DNA from: an uncultured Lysobacteraceae bacterium
GTDB taxonomy: Bacteria; Pseudomonadota; Gammaproteobacteria; Xanthomonadales; Rhodanobacteraceae
DNA length: 6,680 nucleotides
Assembly (NCBI GenBank): GCA_946480705.1
Contig: CAMLLF010000230.1
Span: 1 to 6,680, forward strand
Reading direction: 5' to 3'
Shown: positions 1-4,749 of the stretch, piece after piece
Layout of the letters: each line of letters starts with the position of its first letter
Numbering within the stretch: the stretch's first letter is position 1
Notes under the pieces: model-generated
What the model was told of the DNA's origin: nothing
The model's database searches: none
Seen by the model: the letters and a program-made list of their open reading frames with translations, nothing else
Translations under genes and position numbers: made by a program

Positions 1-454
1 CACGATCGCCCTGAACAAGCGCGCCCGCTACGACTACCACATCGACGACCGCTACGAGGCCGGCCTCGCGCTGCAGGGCTGGGAGGTCAAGAGCATCCGC
101 GCCGGGCGCATCAATTTCGGCGACGCCTATGCGCTGATCAAGGCCGGCGAACTCTACCTGTTCGGCGCGCAGATCACGCCGCTGATCCAGGCCTCGACCC
201 ACGTCGTCGCCGACGACCGCCGCACGCGCAAGCTGCTGCTGCACCGCGAAGAGATCGACAAGCTGATCGGCGCGGTCGAGCGCAAGGGTTACACGCTGAT
301 CCCGACCGCGCTCTACTGGAAGAACAACCGCGTGAAAGTCGAGATCGGCCTCGCGCGCGGCAAGCAGGAGCACGACAAGCGCGACACCGAAAAAGAACGC
401 GACTGGAACCGCGAGAAGCAGCGCACGATGCGTGCGCACAATCGCGACGCCTGA
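1..454 (+). CDS. smpB: SsrA-binding protein SmpB (partial, N-terminus outside window)
   Basis: SmpB binds the tRNA-like end of tmRNA and brings it to stalled ribosomes, where its C-terminal tail occupies the empty mRNA channel during trans-translation. The reading frame is open from base 2, giving 150 residues before TGA at 452-454; the missing N-terminus is probably only 15-20 residues. Visible family signatures include the core [14 protein letters not shown], the strand [30 protein letters not shown], the segment [20 protein letters not shown], and the charged tail that starts at GKQEHDKRD and continues through [11 protein letters not shown], which is needed for tagging. The best remembered match is Xanthomonas SmpB. 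Its RNA partner ssrA lies 0.9 kb downstream on the same strand. No strong T-tailed hairpin follows the stop codon, so the end of this transcript is unclear. Identity is close to certain; only the 5' end is missing. Confidence 0.97.
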   Translation, partial: TIALNKRARYDYHIDDRYEAGLALQGWEVKSIRAGRINFGDAYALIKAGELYLFGAQITPLIQASTHVVADDRRTRKLLLHREEIDKLIGAVERKGYTLIPTALYWKNNRVKVEIGLARGKQEHDKRDTEKERDWNREKQRTMRAHNRDA

Positions 455-612
455 TTCGCAGCGCTTCGCCGCGAAACGCCACGCGGAACAATCCACTCGT
501 GCAAGTTGACGCGCGCAGCGGCGGCCGCGCCTCGCGCGCGGCGCGTTCGCGCCGGAACAAAACCGAGGAACGTCGCGCTCCGCGCCGCATTTCACGCCGC
601 CTGCGCAGGCGC

Positions 613-628
613 TGGCATAACGCTTGCG
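613..628 (+). promoter_or_regulatory. Putative sigma-54 (-24/-12) promoter of the glycine-zipper gene
   Basis: The sequence TGGCATAACGCTTGCG fits the RpoN consensus TGGCACRNNNNTTGCW. The -24 GG and -12 GC have the exact spacing, and 10 of the 12 specified positions agree (C to T at position 6 and W to G at the end differ). The predicted transcription start is near 639, leaving a leader of about 36 nt before the ATG at 675. No convincing -35/-10 pair was found in the same gap. A perfect 14-bp palindrome abuts the site upstream. This is a motif call only; RpoN dependence is inferred. Confidence 0.45.
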
Positions 629-674
629 CCGCCCGATGACCTGCAATCCGCAGTAGTCCATCGGAGACACGGCC

Positions 675-1169
675 ATGACCGCACCGAAGAAAGTCCAGAG
701 CAGCGACCTCAACCTCGATCCGATCAGCGGCGCGACCGGCGCGCATCCGGTCGGCACTGGCCTCGGCGCAGCCGCCGGCGGCGCGGCCGCGGGCGCAGCG
801 ATCGGCACCGTCGCCGGCCCAGTCGGCACCGCGGTCGGCGCGGCCGCGGGCGCGATCGTCGGCGGCCTCGCCGGCAAGGGCGTCGCCGAGGCAATCGACC
901 CGACCGCCGAAGACGCGTACTGGAGCGAGGTCTATCGCACGCGGCCCTATGTCGTCGCCGACACGCCCTACTCCGTCTACGCGCCGGCCTATCGCTACGG
1001 CTGGGAGTCGCGCGAACGGTTCGGCGACCGCAGCTGGAGCGACAGCGAAGCCGAACTCGCGCGCCGCTGGGCCGACACGCCGTATGCGTCGACGCTCGGC
1101 TGGGACAGCGCCTCGCCCGCGGTCCGCGACGCGTGGGATCGTGCGACGGGGCGGCGTGTGGTGCGGTGA
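675..1169 (+). CDS. Glycine-zipper protein with C-terminal 11-residue tryptophan repeat
   Basis: This 164-residue protein belongs to no family I can name, although similar glycine-zipper proteins of unknown function are, from memory, common in xanthomonads and beta-proteobacteria. The ATG is supported by GGAGA at 663-667, seven bases upstream. Residues 1-26 are polar with no signal peptide. Residues 27-69 form two glycine-zipper helices with glycines roughly every fourth residue (27, 31, 35/36, 40, 44, 48, then 51, 55, 59, 63, 67), hinged at GPVG (48-51); such helices pack in or on membranes. Residues 75-108 are rich in Tyr, Arg and Pro. From 110 to the end, Trp recurs every 11 residues (110, 121, 132, 143, 154), giving five units that end exactly at residue 164. 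It lies between smpB and ssrA but no functional link to them is visible. A sigma-54-like promoter precedes it, hinting at stress- or nutrient-controlled expression. The gene is very likely real; its function is unknown. Confidence 0.88.
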   Translation: MTAPKKVQSSDLNLDPISGATGAHPVGTGLGAAAGGAAAGAAIGTVAGPVGTAVGAAAGAIVGGLAGKGVAEAIDPTAEDAYWSEVYRTRPYVVADTPYSVYAPAYRYGWESRERFGDRSWSDSEAELARRWADTPYASTLGWDSASPAVRDAWDRATGRRVVR

Positions 1170-1179
1170 GCGGGGAAGC

Positions 1180-1263
1180 GGAATGGAGAATCGGGAATCG
1201 TGAGCGCGGAGCCAGGCGAGCCGTTCGATGGCGCTGCTTCGCACGAGCAACGCTCGCCTCCGC
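1180..1263. repeat. Intergenic repeat: GAATCG units plus long bulged inverted repeat
   Basis: Just after the glycine-zipper gene, 1180-1200 contains three imperfect copies of a GGAATSG-like unit (GGAATGG, GAGAATCG, GGAATCG). Then GCGGA (1206-1210) plus GGCGAGC (1215-1221) pairs with GCTCGCC (1252-1258) plus TCCGC (1259-1263). This makes a 12-bp stem with a 4-nt bulge and a 30-nt loop. From memory, strings of the GGGAATCG type are scattered through intergenic DNA of xanthomonads, so this may be one copy of a dispersed element. No T-tract follows the stem, so it is not a standard terminator. Confidence 0.4.
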
Positions 1264-1310
1264 TTGAACCGCGCGCCCGCGTCACCATTTCGCAACCCGT
1301 GCCGGCAACG

Positions 1311-1319
1311 TGCTAGCAT
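1311..1319 (+). promoter_or_regulatory. Probable ssrA promoter, extended -10
   Basis: TGCTAGCAT is an extended -10 element (TGN followed by TAGCAT, 4 of 6 to TATAAT). Its last base lies 12 nt before the mature tmRNA 5' end at 1331, so transcription would start around 1326-1328 and leave only a few bases for RNase P to remove. A -35 box is weak (TTTCGC at 1288-1293 with a long spacer), which is tolerable for an extended -10 promoter. Confidence 0.4.
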
Positions 1320-1330
1320 CGCCAGTCCCC

Positions 1331-1683
1331 GGGGGTGTCACGGCTTCGACGGGGGTAGTGAGATAGTTGGGTGCATGCCGAGGGGGCAGCTTTCCTCGTT
1401 AATCCAGCGGCAAACAATCAGACGCCAACGACGACGTCTACGCTCTGGCCGCTTAAGGCCTAGCCCCGAACCCACCTGTGCCTGTGCTCGTGGATGTAGG
1501 GTCACTATCACAGGATCGTCGTGCCCCGCCACCTGTCGGTGCTCGATTAAAACTTACGGGCTGGTCCACCGGTGCGCTTTGCACACCGTGCTGCCGGCGG
1601 ACGAGATTCAACGGTGAGCTAAGCATGTAGTACCTGGCGTCAAACGCCTTCGGACGCGGGTTCAATTCCCGCCACCTCCACCA
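1331..1683 (+). ncRNA. ssrA: Transfer-messenger RNA (tmRNA, SsrA)
   Basis: This 353-nt one-piece tmRNA rescues stalled ribosomes together with SmpB. The 5' GGGGGTG (1331-1337) pairs with CACCTCC (1673-1679), including one G-U pair, to form the acceptor stem. Discriminator A is at 1680 and CCA is encoded at 1681-1683. The T-arm is GCGGG, loop TTCAATT, CCCGC (1656-1672). The 5' segment CGGCTTCGACGGGG is the conserved anticodon-less D-loop region. The internal tag frame starts with resume codon GCC at 1424 and ends with TAA at 1454-1456. The 3' portion contains the expected series of GC-rich pseudoknot and hairpin segments. The mature 5' end is deduced from pairing. The gene is flanked by a short promoter and a strong terminator. 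Its identity is secure; the fine pseudoknot structure was not modelled. Confidence 0.97.
1424..1456 (+). other. tmRNA proteolysis-tag reading frame (ANDDVYALAA)
   Basis: GCC AAC GAC GAC GTC TAC GCT CTG GCC GCT TAA encodes ANDDVYALAA and then stop. Together with the alanine carried on tmRNA itself, the appended tag is AANDDVYALAA. The LAA end is the signal read by ClpXP and ClpAP, and the AND-D-Y portion corresponds to the adaptor-binding part of the E. coli tag AANDENYALAA. Valine at tag position 5 replaces the Asn or Thr I remember in many proteobacterial tags. Confidence 0.93.
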
Positions 1684-1687
1684 ATTC

Positions 1688-1718
1688 AAGGCCCCGCTTT
1701 CGCGGGGCCTTTTCTTTT
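1688..1718 (+). terminator. Rho-independent terminator of ssrA
   Basis: A 10-bp stem AAGGCCCCGC (1688-1697) with loop TTTC and arm GCGGGGCCTT (1702-1711) is followed by TTCTTTT. It begins five bases after the tmRNA CCA, so it ends the ssrA transcript. Confidence 0.93.
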
Positions 1719-1747
1719 CGAATCACTCCGTGTCACGCAGTCCACTT

Positions 1748-1777
1748 AAACCCCGCTTCCGGCGGGGTTTTCTTTTT
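1748..1777 (+). terminator. Second, tandem Rho-independent terminator
   Basis: The stem AAACCCCGC (1748-1756), loop TTCCG and arm GCGGGGTTT (1762-1770) is followed by TCTTTTT. No gene lies between it and the first terminator, so it acts as a backup stop that insulates the downstream region from ssrA read-through. An 8-bp direct repeat, CGTGTCAC, flanks it at 1729-1736 and 1781-1788. Confidence 0.85.
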
Positions 1778-2059
1778 GCGCGTGTCACCGAGCAGTCACC
1801 CGGCGTCCGTCGAGTTACCGCCACACTGACGGGAGCTCGTGCGTCGACTAGCCCGCCGCCGAGGCTGTTCAGTCCTGGCCGCCGGGAACTGAACCGGTGC
1901 AGCCGCGCTGGCGCGGTCGTGGTCGTCCTCCCGTACGCTACCTTCGCGATGCAGATCACGAGCCATTGTCGGTAAAGGCGCTGGCGCATTTCTTCGGCGC
2001 CGCAAAGCCGGCCCCGGGAGTTCGCGTCCGATCGCCGACAGACGACATTGCTGGGCCTC
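1778..2059. other. Gene-poor junction downstream of ssrA
   Basis: Between the second terminator and the tetR promoter I see no intact gene on either strand. The reading frames here are arginine-, proline- and serine-rich and look like high-GC shadow frames, apart from the transposase-like stretch at 1852-1986. No copy of the tmRNA 3' end, integrase or tRNA is visible in it. The position directly 3' of ssrA, together with the IS-like debris, suggests an old insertion boundary. Confidence 0.5.
1852..1986 (+). pseudogene. Decayed fragment of an IS701-type (DDE) transposase
   Basis: In the frame that opens after TAG at 1849-1851, about 45 codons read ...SWPPGTEPVQP, then RWRGRGRPPVRYLRD, then ADHEPLSVKALA. 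This matches the pattern WPPG..P..P..W.GRGRPP.R..RD..H.P.SVKALA that I recall from an internal part of IS701-family transposases. The domain's usual continuation (LP..W..V.WREG) is absent after position 1986 and no transposase sequence precedes the stop, so only a stub remains. No terminal inverted repeats were found. The frame happens to stay open into tetR at 2098, so an automatic caller could fuse the two. The family assignment is from memory and should be treated as moderate. Confidence 0.5.
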
Positions 2060-2088
2060 TTGCAATTGCCTCGCAGAGTCAATATGAT
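2060..2088 (+). promoter_or_regulatory. tetR promoter (sigma-70 type), overlapping the operator
   Basis: TTGCAA (2060-2065; 4 of 6 to TTGACA) and TATGAT (2083-2088; 5 of 6 to TATAAT) are separated by exactly 17 bp. The -10 box lies inside the palindromic operator, so bound repressor would block RNA polymerase directly. The expected start site, about 7 nt after the -10 box, is near 2095, only about 3 nt before the ATG at 2098. Confidence 0.6.
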
Positions 2089-2099
2089 GATCATCATAT
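2079..2099. promoter_or_regulatory. Operator 1, palindromic TetR-family repressor site
   Basis: ATATGATGATCATCATAT (2082-2099) is a perfect 18-bp palindrome covering the tetR -10 box and the first two bases of its start codon. Including the conserved left flank, TCAATATGATGATCATCATA (2079-2098) matches operator 2 at 17 of 20 positions. The size, symmetry and position fit an autoregulatory site of the adjacent TetR-family protein; binding is inferred. Confidence 0.75.
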
Positions 2100-2679
2100 G
2101 AAACGCTCTTCCACCCGTTCCAAGGAAGCCACCCACGAGCGCATCGTCGATGTGGCGGCTCGTGCCATCCGCGGCAGCGGCTACCACGGCACCGGCGTCG
2201 CCGACATCATGAAGGCCGCCGGCCTGACCCACGGCGGCTTTTATGCTCACTTCCTCTCGCGCGACGCCTTGCTCGCAGAGGCGGCCGACCGCGCTGGCTT
2301 CGAAAGCGTGCAGTCGCTGGAGCGTCTGGCCGCAGGTTCGTCGGGGCCGCAGGCACTGCAGGCGATGATCCAGGGATACCTCTCCAAAGGCCATTTGGAA
2401 GGTGTCGAGACCGGCTGCCACGTCGCCGCGCTCGGTTCCGAAATGCCACGGCAAGCACCCGGAGTGCGGCACGCGGCGACCCGCCGACTCAAGGAAACAA
2501 TCGATCTGATCGCACGGCAGTTCCCGGACTGGGGTCAGCCGGCCGCGCACGAGCGCGCCCTCGTCACGTTGGCGACGATGGTCGGCACGATCGTGTTGGC
2601 GCGCGCGGTCGACGATCCCAAATTGTCCGACGCGCTGCGCGAAGCAGCCCTCAAACACCTCGATCCGACTTCCCGGTAA
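2098..2679 (+). CDS. TetR/AcrR-family transcriptional repressor
   Basis: This 193-residue protein is of typical TetR-family length. The N-terminal DNA-binding domain spans about residues 10-58: helix 1 ERIVDVAARAIRGSGY, then the helix-turn-helix TGVADIMKAAGLTHGGFYAHF (32-52), then the characteristic S-R-D-A-L-L start of helix 4. The C-terminal ligand and dimer domain includes GCHVAALGSEM, resembling efflux- and reductase-linked TetR proteins. The ATG at 2098 is chosen because it directly follows the promoter and operator and starts just before the domain; an upstream GTG at 1897 in the same frame would add 67 unrelated residues. There is no Shine-Dalgarno sequence at the proper distance, consistent with a leaderless message. 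Two similar palindromes, one over its own start and one before the SDR gene, suggest it represses itself and the downstream efflux operon until a ligand binds. The ligand cannot be read from the sequence. Confidence 0.93.
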   Translation: MKRSSTRSKEATHERIVDVAARAIRGSGYHGTGVADIMKAAGLTHGGFYAHFLSRDALLAEAADRAGFESVQSLERLAAGSSGPQALQAMIQGYLSKGHLEGVETGCHVAALGSEMPRQAPGVRHAATRRLKETIDLIARQFPDWGQPAAHERALVTLATMVGTIVLARAVDDPKLSDALREAALKHLDPTSR

Positions 2680-2711
2680 TGCGGTGGTGTCGCCGCGATT
2701 TCTTTCGCCTA

Positions 2712-2731
2712 TCAATATGACGGTCGTCATA
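2712..2731. promoter_or_regulatory. Operator 2, repressor site upstream of the SDR-efflux operon
   Basis: TATGACG (2716-2722), a 2-bp centre GT and CGTCATA (2725-2731) form a palindrome. With the left flank TCAA it matches operator 1 at 17 of 20 positions. The T to C change in the left arm is balanced by A to G in the right arm, so symmetry is kept. It lies 37 bp before the SDR start codon in the 88-bp tetR-SDR gap. TATGAC could serve as a -10 box as in operator 1, but no matching -35 box is evident. Confidence 0.72.
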
Positions 2732-2767
2732 CCAACGCCCGCTTTCACGCACGTAGAGGCACAGTCA

Positions 2768-3595
2768 ATGAACTCCAAAGGAAAGGTTGCTCTGGTCACC
2801 GGCGCGTCGTCGGGCATCGGTGAAGCGATCGCGCAGCGCCTGTTCGCTGCCGGCTACCAGGTCTACGGCACCAGCCGCCGCGGTGGCGTGTCCGGCCAGC
2901 GCTCGTTCGAGATGCTGCCGCTGGATGTGACCAGCGACTCCTTGGTGGCGGCGGTGGTGAGTGAACTCATTCGTCGCGAAGGCCGCATCGATCTGCTGGT
3001 GAACAACGCCGGCTTCGGCACCGCGGCCGCCGGCGCCGAAGAAAGCTCCATCGAGCAAGCCAAGACGATCTTCGAAACCAACTTCTTCGGCATGGTGCGC
3101 ATGACCAAGGCGGTCGTGCCGCATATGCGCCGGCAAGGCAGTGGCCGGATCGTCAACATCAGCTCCGTGCTCGGCTTCCTGCCAATGCCCTATGGCGCGC
3201 TGTACTCCGCAAGCAAGCACGCGGTCGAGGGCTACTCCGAATCGCTCGACCACGAACTGCGCAGCCGCGGGGTCCGCGTGTCGACGATCGAACCGGCCTA
3301 CACGCGCACGCAGTTCGATGCCAACGCGATCGCGGCCGATGCTCCAATTGTCGAATACGGGACGGTGCGTGCGCACGTCGACGCGGTGACCAAGCAACTG
3401 TTCACCAAAGCCGACGATCCCGCGGTCGTGGCCGACGCGGTGCTGCGAGCGGCCACCGCCGAACGTCCGAAGCTGCGTTACACCGCCGGCAAGCGAGCCA
3501 AGCTCCTGAGCTTCCTGCGTGCCTTCGCGCCAGCGTCTGCGGTCGATTCCGGCATCCGCAGGAACCTGCGCCTGCATCAGCTGCCGGCGGAGTAA
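2768..3595 (+). CDS. Classical short-chain dehydrogenase/reductase (SDR), NAD(P)-dependent
   Basis: This 275-residue cytoplasmic oxidoreductase has the full set of classical SDR motifs: TGASSGIG cofactor loop (11-18), NNAG (79-82), Asn105 in ETNFFG, catalytic Ser133 in NISSVLG, and the YSASK motif with Tyr146 and Lys150. Arginines at 37-38, just after the second strand, favour NADPH over NADH. The C-terminal extension after about residue 240 is basic. The substrate cannot be deduced; carbonyl or quinone-like compounds are typical for such enzymes. The start at 2768 is supported by AGAGG at 2755-2759 (8-nt spacing) and lies six codons before the Rossmann motif; in-frame upstream starts at 2684 (GTG) and 2717 (inside operator 2) are less likely. 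It is the first gene of an operon with an RND pump, 5 nt ahead of the adaptor gene. SDR genes inside RND operons have a precedent in smeU1 and smeU2 of the Stenotrophomonas smeU1VWU2X operon. Confidence 0.94.
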   Translation: MNSKGKVALVTGASSGIGEAIAQRLFAAGYQVYGTSRRGGVSGQRSFEMLPLDVTSDSLVAAVVSELIRREGRIDLLVNNAGFGTAAAGAEESSIEQAKTIFETNFFGMVRMTKAVVPHMRRQGSGRIVNISSVLGFLPMPYGALYSASKHAVEGYSESLDHELRSRGVRVSTIEPAYTRTQFDANAIAADAPIVEYGTVRAHVDAVTKQLFTKADDPAVVADAVLRAATAERPKLRYTAGKRAKLLSFLRAFAPASAVDSGIRRNLRLHQLPAE

Positions 3596-3600
3596 CTGCC

Positions 3601-4749
3601 ATGACCCTTGCCAGCTCGCCGTCACTCGCCTCCGACTCGGTTCGCGGCCGCGCCGCCCTGTTCGCCGCTTGCGTTGTCTCGGCGCTGGTACTCGGCGCCT
3701 GCACCGCGAAGTCCGGCGCCGATCCGCGCACTGAACCGACCCTGGTGCGCACTTCGCTCGTGCACGACGCCGGCGCGGCCTCGCGCGCTTTCACTGGTGT
3801 GGTCGCCGCCCGGATCCAGAGCGATCTGAGCTTTCGCGTACAGGGTAAGCTGCTCGAACGCTTCGTCGACACCGGCCAGACAATCACCAAGGGGCAGCGC
3901 CTAGCGCACATCGATCCGGCCGACCTTGACCTGGCCGCGCATGCCCAGCTGGAAGCCGTCGCGGCAGCTCGCGCGTTGGCCAGGCAGACGGCGGCCGATG
4001 AGGCACGTTATCGGAACTTGCGCGAGCGCGGCGTCATCTCGGCGTCCGCCCACGACCAAGCCAAGGCCGCGGCCGACGCCGCTGCCGCCCAGTTGCGCGC
4101 TGTCGAGGCGCAGGCCACCGTGGCGCGCAACGCCAGCAGCTATGCCGTGCTGTTGGCCGACGCTGACGGCGTGATCACGGAAACGCTGGCGGAGCCGGGC
4201 CAGGTCATCGGTGCCGGCCAGGTCGTCGTGCGCGTCGCGCATGCCGGGCCGCGCGAGGCGATCGTGCAGCTGCCGGAAACGCTCCGCCCGGCGCTCGGCT
4301 CGGTCGGGCACGCCACGCTGTTCGGCAACGACGCCCAGAGCGTGCCGGCGCGGCTGCGGCAGCTCTCCGACTTGGCCGATCCGCTGACCCGCACCTTCGA
4401 GGCCCGCTACGTGCTCGGGGGTGCGTTGGCCGAGGCGTCACTCGGTACCACGGTGACCGTCCGCCTCGCTCCGGCGAGCGCTGCTGCGCCCCAGTCGCTC
4501 GAGATTCCGATCGCCGCCCTGCTAGACGCGGGCAAAGGTCCGGGCGTGTGGGTCGTCGAGGGCGAACCCCCTCGCGTTGCGTGGCGACCGGTCAGCGTCG
4601 TACGCATGGACGAAGAGCACGCGTACATCGGCGGGCAGATCGCCCAAGGCGAGCGCATCGTCTCCCTCGGCGCGCACCTGCTACGCGAAGGCCAGCCTGT
4701 TCGTGTGGCCGATGAGGCCGCCGCCCTGGCCGCGAGCGTGCAACCGTGA
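3601..4749 (+). CDS. RND efflux periplasmic adaptor (membrane fusion protein), lipoprotein
   Basis: This 382-residue protein should link an inner-membrane RND permease to an outer-membrane channel. Residues 17-34 form a lipoprotein signal peptide with lipobox L-G-A-C and Cys34 as the acylation site, preceded by Arg15 and Arg17. The first half of the lipoyl domain is about 75-105 (LSFRVQGKLLERFVDTGQ, then KGQRL). An Ala-rich alpha-helical hairpin follows at about 108-172 and includes RYRNLRERGVISASAHDQA. The second lipoyl half contains GVITETLAEPGQVIGAGQ. Beta-barrel and membrane-proximal domains follow, with the family pattern IPIAALLDAGKGPGVWVV near residues 302-320. The start ATG has GGAG at 3589-3592 (8-nt spacing), overlapping the end of the SDR gene, so translation is probably coupled. 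The final TGA overlaps the GTG start of the permease. The length is normal for the family, and its own specificity cannot be read. Confidence 0.95.
   Translation: MTLASSPSLASDSVRGRAALFAACVVSALVLGACTAKSGADPRTEPTLVRTSLVHDAGAASRAFTGVVAARIQSDLSFRVQGKLLERFVDTGQTITKGQRLAHIDPADLDLAAHAQLEAVAAARALARQTAADEARYRNLRERGVISASAHDQAKAAADAAAAQLRAVEAQATVARNASSYAVLLADADGVITETLAEPGQVIGAGQVVVRVAHAGPREAIVQLPETLRPALGSVGHATLFGNDAQSVPARLRQLSDLADPLTRTFEARYVLGGALAEASLGTTVTVRLAPASAAAPQSLEIPIAALLDAGKGPGVWVVEGEPPRVAWRPVSVVRMDEEHAYIGGQIAQGERIVSLGAHLLREGQPVRVADEAAALAASVQP

Noticed and set aside
455..500. Possible smpB terminator (TTCGC ... GCGAA)
   Set aside because: The stem is only 5 bp and there is no T-tract, so termination here cannot be supported.
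506..1267. Overlapping + strand frame of about 250 codons around the glycine-zipper gene
   Set aside because: The product is almost entirely Arg, Gly and Pro, a frame-shifted reading of the zipper gene. The frame at 675-1169 has a ribosome-binding site and ordered protein features.
174..1319. Long antisense frame across smpB and the glycine-zipper gene
   Set aside because: It is an Arg/Ala-rich shadow on the opposite strand of two supported genes, with no domain.
1897..2097. In-frame N-terminal extension of TetR from GTG at 1897
   Set aside because: It would place 67 residues ahead of the DNA-binding domain, including transposase-like sequence, and would run through the promoter and operator. 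The ATG at 2098 gives the normal family length.
2684..2767. Upstream starts (GTG 2684, ATG 2717) for the SDR gene
   Set aside because: They would translate through operator 2 and add residues ahead of the Rossmann fold. ATG 2768 has a properly spaced ribosome-binding site and the standard family N-terminus.
1723..2817. Antisense open frame across the intergenic region and tetR
   Set aside because: It covers the terminator, promoter, operators and tetR on the opposite strand. The product is low-complexity with no domain, and tetR is clearly the coding strand.
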